Origin: Oscillospiraceae bacterium
GTDB lineage: Bacteria; Bacillota; Clostridia; Oscillospirales; Oscillospiraceae
DNA: 64,000 nucleotides
Assembly: GCA_017435615.1 (NCBI GenBank)
Contig: JAFSET010000016.1
Location: 58,583-122,582, forward strand
Direction of reading: 5' to 3'
Shown: piece by piece, positions 1-8,302 of the stretch
Numbering within the stretch: position 1 is the first letter of the stretch
Layout of the letters: each line of letters begins with the position of its first letter
Notes under the pieces: generated by a model
The model's input: only the letters and a program-made list of their open reading frames with translations
Told to the model about the DNA's origin: nothing
Database searches by the model: none
Program-made: the position numbers and the translations under genes

Positions 1-840
1 GTGCTGCCGTAAAATGTCACGGGCAGCGTCCAGGGAATAGCTGCGGTACAGCTTGCGGACCTGATGATTTTGGTCATTTCTGTAGATCGGCAGGATACCC
101 AAAATCTTGGTATCCGGGAACAGCTCTGCCAATTTCCGGATATACGCCCCTGTGTGCTCTGCATACTCCCGGGCCGTTTCATAACGGGAATAGTCATTGG
201 TGCCGTAGGCAACGGTGATGATATCCGGCCGGTAGGAAACAATGGAGTTATCAATGGTGGCCTCATGAAAGTAATAGCCGCCGATGCCCTGGTTGACCAC
301 TTCCCCATCCAGTGCTCTTGCCACCTGATTGACATAGGACAGGGAGGTAAATTTGGAAGTATAGCCCTGGGTGATGGAATCACCGAAGCACAGCATTTTA
401 AGACGCTTTTCCACCGGGATGATCTTGGCCCCGTCGTCCAAATGAACCTCCGTAATCACTATCTGGGCAGACCAGGGGAAATATACCGTTACCCGGTGCT
501 CCCCCTCCGGCAGGGCAAAACCGGCCAGCTTGATGCTTAGATCATCCGCCTGCCGACAGGCGTAAAATACGCCGTCCACATACAGGTCAATGGACCCCCA
601 TTTTTGCGAAGAACCGGGAAACAGATCAAATTTCAACGCAATGGAATTGGAATCGGTGATAAAATCTAAGGTAGCCGATGCGCTGGACAGCGTTTTTGCC
701 ACCCAGTCCTGAGACTCCTGGGCATAGGTCTGCCGCTGCTGCTGACTAAATCTATAAAGATACAGGCAGCCGTTTTCATCTATGGACCAGGACAGTACAT
801 TGTGAATGATTTCCCCCAACTGAGCTTCATTCAATTTCAT
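1..840 (-). CDS. SGNH/GDSL-type esterase, C-terminus cut by window edge
   Basis: The reading frame starts at ATG 838-840 and stays open to base 1, giving 280 residues without a stop, so the 3' end lies outside the window. The N-terminal ~140 residues are a beta-rich domain with no signal peptide. It is followed by SGNH hydrolase block I (FGDSITQG, near residue 152), a block II Gly (NQGIGG) and block III (GTNDY). The block V Asp/His pair should lie beyond the edge. The arrangement of a jelly-roll then an SGNH domain resembles two-domain carbohydrate esterases (CE2-like), which remove acetyl groups from sugars; that substrate is inferred. A good promoter lies just upstream, so it is a separate unit from the large operon. 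The lack of a signal peptide suggests cytoplasmic deacetylation of imported oligosaccharides. Confidence 0.85.
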   Translation of the reverse strand, partial: MKLNEAQLGEIIHNVLSWSIDENGCLYLYRFSQQQRQTYAQESQDWVAKTLSSASATLDFITDSNSIALKFDLFPGSSQKWGSIDLYVDGVFYACRQADDLSIKLAGFALPEGEHRVTVYFPWSAQIVITEVHLDDGAKIIPVEKRLKMLCFGDSITQGYTSKFTSLSYVNQVARALDGEVVNQGIGGYYFHEATIDNSIVSYRPDIITVAYGTNDYSRYETAREYAEHTGAYIRKLAELFPDTKILGILPIYRNDQNHQVRKLYRSYSLDAARDILRQH

Positions 841-872
841 AGCTTATACACTTTCTTTCCTGTTTTTTGTTC

Positions 873-902
873 ATTATATCCGTATTTTTTCCCTCCTGTC
901 AA
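873..902 (-). promoter_or_regulatory. Sigma-A type promoter of the SGNH esterase
   Basis: On the minus strand a perfect TTGACA (897-902) is followed after 18 nt by a perfect TATAAT (873-878). The expected start of transcription is near 866, giving a leader of about 26 nt that contains the AGGAAAG ribosome binding site of the gene starting at 840. Confidence 0.8.
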
Positions 903-1035
903 GGTGCAAAAAACCGCATTTCAGCTCCAATTATCCTCGGTTTTTGATGCTATGCCCTCAGCACAATTTATAGCAAAGCCAATTCACGCCGTCCGGCAAT
1001 TCATCGATTAAGCGTTGCAGATGCTTGATCGTATA

Positions 1036-1077
1036 CAAAAACCAGCCCCGGGGAAATTCCCCCGAGACTGGTTTTTT
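1036..1077 (-). terminator. Intrinsic terminator ending the eleven-gene operon
   Basis: An AAAAACCAG...CTGGTTTTTT inverted repeat with a C/G-rich inner stem lies 7 nt beyond the stop codon at 1084. Both flanks are A/T runs, so it could work in either direction. It separates the GH94-like gene from the SGNH gene promoter. Confidence 0.8.
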
Positions 1078-1083
1078 AGACTT

Positions 1084-3393
1084 TTAAAACTTTACAAAGA
1101 ACGCTTCTTTTCCGGTGATCAGCGTTTTGCGTTTTTCCGTCAGCAGGTTTTCATCCAAATACACCTTGCCGCCATCAATTCTTAGCACATGGGCTTTTCC
1201 TAAGTATTCAAACTGCACCTGCGCCTTCTGCATATGTTCCGGAAGGCAGGGCGCAATTTCCAGTCCGTCCAGCACCGGCCGGATGCCGAACATCCACTCA
1301 TAAACACCACGCATAGCCATTGCCACACTGCCCGTCAGGAAGCACATCAGGCCTCTGTGGTTAAAGGCCGGCAGCTCCTGCCAACAGTTCACGATGGCAT
1401 AGGGCGGTGTAAAGGCCAGCTCAGTGGGATGCTTTTCGGTGTCATAGGGCATGATCCATTTCAGAGTATCAAACAGCAGATCCCCTTCACCGGCTTCTGC
1501 CAGGGCTCTAGCGAAAAATCCCTGAGAGCCGTGATTATACACATTGCCGTTTTCTCCCAAATAACGGGGCACATCACCGCTGGCAATTCTTCCCACCTTT
1601 TCCATGGGTTTATCACCCAAATGGGGATAAAACAGCCGGTAACCCTTATCGCATTTCAGGCTTTGGGCCTTTTTCACAATGGCGGCGTGTTTTTCCCTTT
1701 CCGCCACGCCGGAGATGATGGCATAATAGTTGGAAACGCCGTACATCCGACATTCCCCGTCCGGATCGCAGTCTGAGAATATCCATTTGCCGTCATCATT
1801 GAAAACGCCGTTATAAAAGCCCTGTTCATTGAAGGCGTGCTGATTGATGCACTTCTTTAAGGTTTCCGCAAAATCCAGATACCGGCTTACATCCGCGTTT
1901 TTATCCAGCATCCGCAGAATGTCGGCAAGGTATTTTAAGGACATCACCGTTTGCTCACTGACCGTGACCGACTCGCCACGGTCCTCCAAGCCGGCAGTAT
2001 TGACCGCATCCAGCCAGTCACCGCCCCGGATCTTGCACAGCCCGTGTTCGCCTATGTTTTCCGGGCAGATATAGTATTCCACCGCCGTGATCAGGTGCTC
2101 CAACACGGTGCTTTCCCGGTCACTGTCCAGCCAGGGAATAACTTTGTTCAGGATGTCAAAATCCCGGGTATGGGCCAAATACTTGTAAAGAAACTCCACG
2201 AAAAAGGCTCCGCCGTCCACATGGGTCCTCAGATCGTGTTTGCCGTGTCTTCCGTTGGCGGAATACTGCCGGGGGAACCAGCCGTCTGTTCTTTGACATT
2301 CCAGCATGGTCAGCAAAATCTGTTTGGGAGCCTTTGTGTTGGAATACAGCAGTGCCGCATAGTCCTGAGCCGAATCCCGGGAGCCACGCATGCCCGTAGG
2401 CCAGCCTCGGTCCAGAGATGCCACCCAGTTCATTTGCAGCGGCAGCCAGTGGTTGACATAGGCATCAAAGGTGCTGTCACCGGTGGTGACCCGGTTCTTG
2501 GAAAACAGGGTGTCAAATTTCTGTTTGCGTTCTGCTTTTTTCTCCTCAAAGCAGGCCCGTTCAAAATAGCAGGCCTGCTGCTGGGGTTCATCGATGGTCA
2601 GCACCGCGGAAAGCGTTTTTTCCTGCCCCGGTGCCAGGCTCCAATGATACCCGGCTCCGTATACCGGCGGATAGCCGTAATTCCGTGTGCCTCCGGACAG
2701 GATGCACTCCGGACCGGACAGATCACCCTGTCCCACAAATTTTTCCAGGCTCACTTCCCAATCGGTCAGATCCTCCACCGGCAGCAGAAAGGTTGCCTGG
2801 CGGCGTTTTTCTCCCTTGGCATCGGCGTTGAGCAGCTTGGTGGTAAAGGTCAGCTTCTCATTTTTTTCGCAGGATGTATCCAAATACCATTCGTACTTAT
2901 CCCACAGTGCCATAGACGCTTCATTCAAATACGGCACAAGCTGGGGAATCACATCCAGCTCCACCTGCTTTTGAGAAGTGTTTTGCACGGTAAACCGCAT
3001 CGCTACGGTGGTCCCCTTTTGCGGAATGATAAACTCCGTCACCATCCGCACCGGGCCATAGGCAAAGCTGTAGCTGGCGCTTTCCGGCAGGAACCGGATG
3101 CAGACATCATCCGGCTCCGCCGTTGCCGAAATGCGGTTAGGCCGAAAGAAATTGGTAATTTTCTGGGGAAAGCTGTCCGAGCACAGGTGGATCAGCCAGG
3201 GAGAGAATTTCTGATGCTGCTCTCTTTTAAACAGCACAATATCTCCCGGGGGATGGGCCTGGGCATAAACCGGGCCAAACTGATCCATTTTCAGCAGAAT
3301 ATCTCTGTTTTCATATATATATTCCCAGGATGCAGGCAAATTTAATGTGTGGATTTCATAGCCTGCCGTATCCTTGATAAACTGTCCGTACAT
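1084..3393 (-). CDS. GH94-like glycoside phosphorylase
   Basis: This 769-residue protein has no signal peptide and is close to the usual ~800 of GH94 enzymes. The N-terminal half is the beta-sandwich expected for the family. The second half is an (alpha/alpha)6 barrel with the GH94-type signatures RGSRDSAQD (336-344), GGDWLDAVN (457-465, containing the putative general-acid Asp) and a late ENGNVYNHGSQG segment. GH94 enzymes split beta-glucosides such as cellobiose or cellodextrins with phosphate, saving ATP. The exact disaccharide cannot be read from sequence. It is the last gene of the operon. The 58-nt gap after the DUF4091 gene holds a terminator-like hairpin, so its expression may be lower than that of the genes before it. 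Its own AGAGGTGA site precedes ATG 3391-3393. Confidence 0.85.
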   Translation of the reverse strand: MYGQFIKDTAGYEIHTLNLPASWEYIYENRDILLKMDQFGPVYAQAHPPGDIVLFKREQHQKFSPWLIHLCSDSFPQKITNFFRPNRISATAEPDDVCIRFLPESASYSFAYGPVRMVTEFIIPQKGTTVAMRFTVQNTSQKQVELDVIPQLVPYLNEASMALWDKYEWYLDTSCEKNEKLTFTTKLLNADAKGEKRRQATFLLPVEDLTDWEVSLEKFVGQGDLSGPECILSGGTRNYGYPPVYGAGYHWSLAPGQEKTLSAVLTIDEPQQQACYFERACFEEKKAERKQKFDTLFSKNRVTTGDSTFDAYVNHWLPLQMNWVASLDRGWPTGMRGSRDSAQDYAALLYSNTKAPKQILLTMLECQRTDGWFPRQYSANGRHGKHDLRTHVDGGAFFVEFLYKYLAHTRDFDILNKVIPWLDSDRESTVLEHLITAVEYYICPENIGEHGLCKIRGGDWLDAVNTAGLEDRGESVTVSEQTVMSLKYLADILRMLDKNADVSRYLDFAETLKKCINQHAFNEQGFYNGVFNDDGKWIFSDCDPDGECRMYGVSNYYAIISGVAEREKHAAIVKKAQSLKCDKGYRLFYPHLGDKPMEKVGRIASGDVPRYLGENGNVYNHGSQGFFARALAEAGEGDLLFDTLKWIMPYDTEKHPTELAFTPPYAIVNCWQELPAFNHRGLMCFLTGSVAMAMRGVYEWMFGIRPVLDGLEIAPCLPEHMQKAQVQFEYLGKAHVLRIDGGKVYLDENLLTEKRKTLITGKEAFFVKF

Positions 3394-3411
3394 AGTTTCA
3401 CCTCTGATTTT

Positions 3412-3446
3412 GACAAAAACCGCAGGGGCGCTCCTACGGTTTTGTC
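3412..3446 (-). terminator. Terminator-like hairpin inside the operon
   Basis: GACAAAACCG...CGGTTTTTGTC pairs across a GC-rich loop between the stop of the DUF4091 gene (3452) and the start of the GH94-like gene (3393). A T-run follows on the minus strand. It could partly terminate transcription or stabilise the upstream mRNA. Confidence 0.55.
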
Positions 3447-3451
3447 TGTAG

Positions 3452-5041
3452 TCATTGTATATTGCTTTGCTCCAAGGCCTCCAACAGCCGCAAGCTTAGG
3501 CTGCGCAGGGACTGCACATCCTGGCTGCCGTGGAACTGAGCATAGTCGGCAGTCAGCGCCTGCCACAGGCCCAGGTCTTTTTCGTGCAGGAGCTTCAGCA
3601 GCTCTGCATCCTCACAGCCCTTGCGGTACATATTCATCCGCACAGAGCAATAGATCTTATCTTTCTCCGGGTACATGATATGGCTGTCACCGGCAGGCAA
3701 GATCTTGCCGTCACCGTAGCTGTGGCTTTGGTTCGTCTGCAAAAACGGATGCTGATCCGGCTCGAGCTGGTTCAGACCCCAGTGCAGATACCCGGTAATT
3801 TGATTGCGGGCAATGCCCCAAAAGATCTGACGGCAGCTATGCAGCGGCACATCCAAAAACCGCTGATAATAATTGCCGATGGGCACGCAGCAGGTATACA
3901 GCCAAACCTCGCTGCCCTGCTCCAGGGCCTGATCAAAGGAAGCTTTATCCTGCTCATAGGTTTTGGACAGCGGCACCAGAATATCGATATATTCCTGAAA
4001 TTTCGCTGTTTTCACCGCCTCGCACACTTTGGCCTGGGGCAAGAAGTCCCGGACCATATTCCGCAGCAGCGCATACTGCTTCATCCGCACCGGGATGGCC
4101 GTTTCCGGTTCATCCGGCTCGTCTGCCAAATGGAACACGATCTTATCCTGCCAGCCTTTTTTCTCTGCCAAATCGGAAACGGCTCCGAAAAAGCTTCTGA
4201 GGACAGCCTGTCCTTCCGCACTGTCCACCGGAAAGCCGTCCTTTGCCAGTGCCAGCAGGTTTTCATGATACACCCGTTTGCGCTGACCGATGGGTCCGAT
4301 CTTCAGCGTCTGCAAACCGGCCTCAAAAAAGATATCTGCCACCTGTTCCAACCGGCTCAGGTCCACCTTGCCGTCGATCAGCGCAATATCCGGCGACAGC
4401 ATAAAGTGGGTCTGCCGCATAGAGGCCATTATTTTGGCATACTGCGCGATTTTCTCATAATGCTCCGGACTGAACCGGGCCACACCGTGACGGTCCGCCA
4501 TGCTTTCCAGGGAAAACCAGTGGTCCAGGCCCAAAGTGGGGATTTCCGGAAGACCGGCATCATAGATCCGCAGGCTAAGGGCTACCGTAACCCTTTCCTC
4601 GCCGCTTTGGATGCAGACACAAAGCTCCCGGCTGCCAGCTACGGAAGTATCCGGCTGAACGAAAAACGCCTGTCTGCTGCCTTGCAGTGGCTGTCCGTCG
4701 TATGGCAGATAGGCATCATAAACCTGAAACGGCGCAATTCTTGTGCAGTGAGGCGGACAAACCTCCTGCTTTTGGATATACACAAAGGGCTTATCCCCAA
4801 AATCCGTGGTTTCGTCACTGGCGGTATTATACTGTACGGTCACTTCCCGCAGCAGCATCACAGCAGACTGCTCTGCGGAAACTGTGACCGGCTCCGTCAG
4901 CTCGTCAGCCAGGATCTGAACACCGCAGATGCCGCCCTTGGGAGCCCAAAGCTGCAGCGGCTGTCCGTCATAAGGGGCTGTTCCCAAGGTCTTTTCATCG
5001 GGATAAAGCCATATGTCATCGTTTTTTACATAGATCTTCAT
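3452..5041 (-). CDS. DUF4091 / GH123-like protein
   Basis: 529 residues with no signal peptide. Residues ~1-170 form a beta-rich N-terminal domain. The rest reads as a TIM-barrel hydrolase-like domain ending in the typical DUF4091 block, with the GYLHWGLNQ segment and the C-terminal YCSVRMNMYRKGCEDAELL motif. Relatives include the GH123 beta-N-acetylgalactosaminidases, but substrate and activity are not determined by sequence here. The HLADEPDEP segment near the middle is the best candidate for acidic catalytic residues. The start codon overlaps the stop of the upstream CBM protein gene by 4 nt (ATGA), which supports translational coupling and the chosen start. Confidence 0.8.
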   Translation of the reverse strand: MKIYVKNDDIWLYPDEKTLGTAPYDGQPLQLWAPKGGICGVQILADELTEPVTVSAEQSAVMLLREVTVQYNTASDETTDFGDKPFVYIQKQEVCPPHCTRIAPFQVYDAYLPYDGQPLQGSRQAFFVQPDTSVAGSRELCVCIQSGEERVTVALSLRIYDAGLPEIPTLGLDHWFSLESMADRHGVARFSPEHYEKIAQYAKIMASMRQTHFMLSPDIALIDGKVDLSRLEQVADIFFEAGLQTLKIGPIGQRKRVYHENLLALAKDGFPVDSAEGQAVLRSFFGAVSDLAEKKGWQDKIVFHLADEPDEPETAIPVRMKQYALLRNMVRDFLPQAKVCEAVKTAKFQEYIDILVPLSKTYEQDKASFDQALEQGSEVWLYTCCVPIGNYYQRFLDVPLHSCRQIFWGIARNQITGYLHWGLNQLEPDQHPFLQTNQSHSYGDGKILPAGDSHIMYPEKDKIYCSVRMNMYRKGCEDAELLKLLHEKDLGLWQALTADYAQFHGSQDVQSLRSLSLRLLEALEQSNIQ

Positions 5042-6303
5042 TGCTTTTTACCTTTTTTGATCAGCACAACCGTATTTACAAGGGAAAAGGCTGTACACAG
5101 CACGATCACCGCAATGCTGCCCACAAAAAGCCAGTCGATGTTCCGCTTCTTCTCAGGTTCAGCAGCATCCTCCCCTTCTTCCTCTTCGTTCAGCTCCAAC
5201 TGGGGAATGGTCACCAATTCCTGGGGGTCCTCATCGCCACCGGCACCCTCAGCACCCACATTCTCCTGCTGTTCCAGCGGTGACTCGCCCAGGGTTTCAA
5301 AGCCGGGGTTGGACAGCAGATTTTCGCTGGGATCTTCCATGAAAAACGCTGCCAAATCGTCGTACATCACCCACTGTCCCGGCTGTGCCTCCGACCATAT
5401 GGACACTTCCAGGGTACCCTCGGACACCGGTACATCCAGTACGGAAATTTGGGTCCAGGCATCCGTTGCCGGGATATTGCTCACATAGTTTTTGCCCCCG
5501 GCCTTGACTACAAGCTGCGCCGCTTTCTGTCCGCCGCTGGATTTGACCCAGGCAGTCACGCCGTAGCTGCCGTTGGGCAGGCCGGCCAAAAGCTGACAGG
5601 TACTGGAGGTATATTCGGTAGTTTCAAAATAGTGGACACCACAGTATTCACCGCTGTGTCCGCCGGGCACCATATAGGCCACATCCGCGGAAGGGGACGC
5701 ATAAATCGTCCACTTGCTGAAGAATTTACCGGCAACATTTTTCACCGCCTCGGCACCGGGGGTGGTGTCCTGGGGGGCATCCTCCACCTGGGTAACCGCG
5801 CCCACCGTTTCAAAATCGCCGTTGGGCAGTACATTTTCACCGTTTTCATTGATTAGCTGCACATCATCCACCAGCAGCCAGGCCTGTACCGCCGTGTTGG
5901 ACCACACCGTGATCACAGCCTTGCCTGCGGTAACCTGGATGTTTTCCAGTTTCACCTGCTGCCAGCCAGCAGACTCCGTGATGTTTGCACGCAGCTCGTC
6001 ACCGCCGTACTGGCTCACCGCCAGCCAGCAGCCACTTTGACCGCCGCTGGATTTGGCATAGCCGGTCAGGGTATATGTGCCGTTGGGCACTGACACATCC
6101 TGCCAGGTCGCATAGCTGTAGCGGTCCTTACCGGCGTGTGCCAGGGAGTAAGTACCCCCATGGGCATCGCTGCTCAGATAAACACCGGAGCTGTCACTGT
6201 CTGTTTCCGTGACCCACTGGGCCGGAGAAAGCTGCTCAGCATATACCGGCAGCACCGATACTGCCAACAGGCAGGCAATTAACATCGCAATGATTCTTTT
6301 CAT
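5038..6303 (-). CDS. Membrane-anchored protein with two CBM-like domains
   Basis: 421 residues from ATG 6301-6303. This start is preferred over a longer reading frame because it begins exactly at the signal peptide (MKRIIAMLIACLLAVSVLP) and overlaps the previous stop by 4 nt. Two beta-sandwich domains follow (about 25-185 and 190-350). They show the TxxGYAKSSGGQ and WSN...DDVQL patterns of CBM4/9-type sugar-binding modules. A strongly acidic linker then leads to a C-terminal membrane helix and a lysine-rich tail (KKGKKQ). There is no LPXTG motif, so the protein should be held in the membrane with its binding domains outside. A role in presenting glycan to the importer is inferred from its neighbours. 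Confidence 0.8.
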   Translation of the reverse strand: MKRIIAMLIACLLAVSVLPVYAEQLSPAQWVTETDSDSSGVYLSSDAHGGTYSLAHAGKDRYSYATWQDVSVPNGTYTLTGYAKSSGGQSGCWLAVSQYGGDELRANITESAGWQQVKLENIQVTAGKAVITVWSNTAVQAWLLVDDVQLINENGENVLPNGDFETVGAVTQVEDAPQDTTPGAEAVKNVAGKFFSKWTIYASPSADVAYMVPGGHSGEYCGVHYFETTEYTSSTCQLLAGLPNGSYGVTAWVKSSGGQKAAQLVVKAGGKNYVSNIPATDAWTQISVLDVPVSEGTLEVSIWSEAQPGQWVMYDDLAAFFMEDPSENLLSNPGFETLGESPLEQQENVGAEGAGGDEDPQELVTIPQLELNEEEEGEDAAEPEKKRNIDWLFVGSIAVIVLCTAFSLVNTVVLIKKGKKQ

Positions 6304-8300
6304 AATGCACACCTCTTCCAAACACCCTGTCCAAAGGAAGTCACATACAGGCTGCCGTCGGGGGCAACCGTCACCGTATGGGGATTGAACACCGGCAGCG
6401 TCAAATCCCGCTGCCAACCGTTTTCGGTCCGGTACTGCAAGCCCTCCTCCTTGGTGCAGACAGCCAAATTGCCATCCACCACCGCGCAGGAATACAAAGC
6501 TTTTTCAAAAATCCTTTGCCAGGTAACACCGCCATCCTTTGTTTCATACAGACCCGGAACGCCAAACAGGTCCGGATCATTTTCAAGGGGTATGCGGTTT
6601 TTTAAGTAGTAATCGATGCTGTCAAAACAGCTTACCAGGAAATGCTCCCGGCTGAAGGCCTTGACCGTCACCGGATATTTGCAGATCTCCGGCAGGCTGA
6701 TCCGGGAAAACTGCTTTCCGTCTGCGCTGCAGTACACCGCACCGGGCACAACCCCCTCAGAAGTCAGCTGCGGCCATACGGTCACAAACAGGTTTTCGCC
6801 ATCTGTTTGCAGCTTTGCCACATTTTTATGCTTAATATCTGCATCCAGCAGACGCCAGTAATCTTCATTTTCCGTTGCCTGATACAGACCTTGCCCTAAA
6901 AACGCAGCATAGCATCGGCCCTTAAAATACAGCACATCCGTCGGCATTCCACAGGGGGGCACACCGCTGCGATCCTGAAGCTGCCAGGTCTTTCCATAGT
7001 CATCGGATTGAATAATACCGCCATACCAGCCGCTGTGCTGCCGGCGCAGCCAATGCCAATACGGCAGATCATGCACCGGTGCTGCTGCCGCCAATACCCG
7101 TCCGGGAATTTCCGGATGGGGCGCATAGCCGTAAATATTGGATTTCCAGGGATTTCCGTTCCAGCAGTGCTGCCAGCTTTCGCCGCCATTTTCACTACGC
7201 CAACCGGAAAAGTCTGTCATTGCAATATAGTGGACATCAGAATTATGGGGGTCGATCACATAATCCCAGGAGGTCATCACCTGAATATGCTGTCCGTTGT
7301 TTCCTGCGCCGATCTCCCGGAAGCCTTTTCCTCCATCGTGGGTGATGCCAATACCGGTAAAGTTGGTATAGATCAGCAATTCCGGATCTGCCGGGGTGAC
7401 GCCCATACTGGACGGAGAAAGATACCAGCCCCATCTGCCACTGATCCAGCTTGTTTCCACATTCCACTTTTCATGCTCCGGATGCTGGAACAATACGGCT
7501 TCAAACTGCTTGCCGCCGTCTGTGGATTTCAAAATGGTGCTGTGATAAGGACCGTCAAATTGCTCCTCACTGCCCTCCAAACCCACATATACCGTATGAT
7601 CCAACGCAGCGATCTGCCGCAATGTGCCAAAAGGATGGGTATAACACAATGCTATTTCGCCACTTGAAAGATCGATCTGATAAAGCCGGTTTTCGGCAGT
7701 CACAAAGGCACTTTTTTCGCCATTGCAGGCAAAGCCATTCAATTCTTCGTTATGAATACAGCGGAATTGTCCGTCCCAGCCGCCGTAGTATACGCCGGTT
7801 TTCAGCACGATCAGGATATTTTGCTCATACAATGCGCCACCCAAGGCCCGGGGCGCACCCTGCCATATAATATTACCGGACAGATCCCGGACAATAGCAG
7901 CTTCCTTTTCCCAATCGTTATAGATCAGCAAGCCTTTGCTGCCGTCTTTATTGAAAATGATCCGGGATGGGCCATAGGGTAAGCCAAAATTCTCCGTCTG
8001 CTCAAAGGTCAGGCCGTCATCGTGGGACACCAGCAGACCATTCCACGCGCCCACATATAAGGTATGCGGATCGGTGGGGTGGAAAGCAAAGCTGGTTATA
8101 TCAAAATCACAGCATGTCCGGCTGAGCATATGGCCGGGCAGCATTTCAAAATGCTTACCGCCGTCACAGGAGCGGAACGCCGATCCCATATCACTTGCCA
8201 CCATAATCAGGTCTTTATTGTGGGGTGAAACACACACGCCAATGGTCTGTCCACCGCCGGAGGGTGCCACAGGCACCCAACGCTTTGCAAGTTGTTCCAT
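6300..8300 (-). CDS. Asp-box (BNR) beta-propeller protein
   Basis: 666 residues carrying at least six Asp-box motifs (S/T-x-D-x-G-x-x-F/W; for example SHDDGLTF, STDGGKQF, SENGGESW, SDDYGKTW, TKDGGVTW). This indicates one or two beta-propellers of the sialidase/GH74/VPS10 kind. The opening GGGQTIGVCVSPHNKD and SDMGSAFRS segments resemble the start of GH74 xyloglucanases, but I cannot place the catalytic Asp pair. Unlike its exported neighbours it has no signal peptide, so it should be cytoplasmic. The start lies 2 nt after the binding-protein gene and the stop overlaps the next gene by 4 nt. Confidence 0.75.
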   Translation of the reverse strand: MEQLAKRWVPVAPSGGGQTIGVCVSPHNKDLIMVASDMGSAFRSCDGGKHFEMLPGHMLSRTCCDFDITSFAFHPTDPHTLYVGAWNGLLVSHDDGLTFEQTENFGLPYGPSRIIFNKDGSKGLLIYNDWEKEAAIVRDLSGNIIWQGAPRALGGALYEQNILIVLKTGVYYGGWDGQFRCIHNEELNGFACNGEKSAFVTAENRLYQIDLSSGEIALCYTHPFGTLRQIAALDHTVYVGLEGSEEQFDGPYHSTILKSTDGGKQFEAVLFQHPEHEKWNVETSWISGRWGWYLSPSSMGVTPADPELLIYTNFTGIGITHDGGKGFREIGAGNNGQHIQVMTSWDYVIDPHNSDVHYIAMTDFSGWRSENGGESWQHCWNGNPWKSNIYGYAPHPEIPGRVLAAAAPVHDLPYWHWLRRQHSGWYGGIIQSDDYGKTWQLQDRSGVPPCGMPTDVLYFKGRCYAAFLGQGLYQATENEDYWRLLDADIKHKNVAKLQTDGENLFVTVWPQLTSEGVVPGAVYCSADGKQFSRISLPEICKYPVTVKAFSREHFLVSCFDSIDYYLKNRIPLENDPDLFGVPGLYETKDGGVTWQRIFEKALYSCAVVDGNLAVCTKEEGLQYRTENGWQRDLTLPVFNPHTVTVAPDGSLYVTSFGQGVWKRCAL

Positions 8301-8302
8301 AC

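Noticed and set aside
3530-5488. 652-codon plus-strand frame opposite the DUF4091 gene
   Set aside because: The minus-strand gene has clear DUF4091 motifs and is translationally coupled to its neighbours. The plus frame spans two genes and has no initiation signals.
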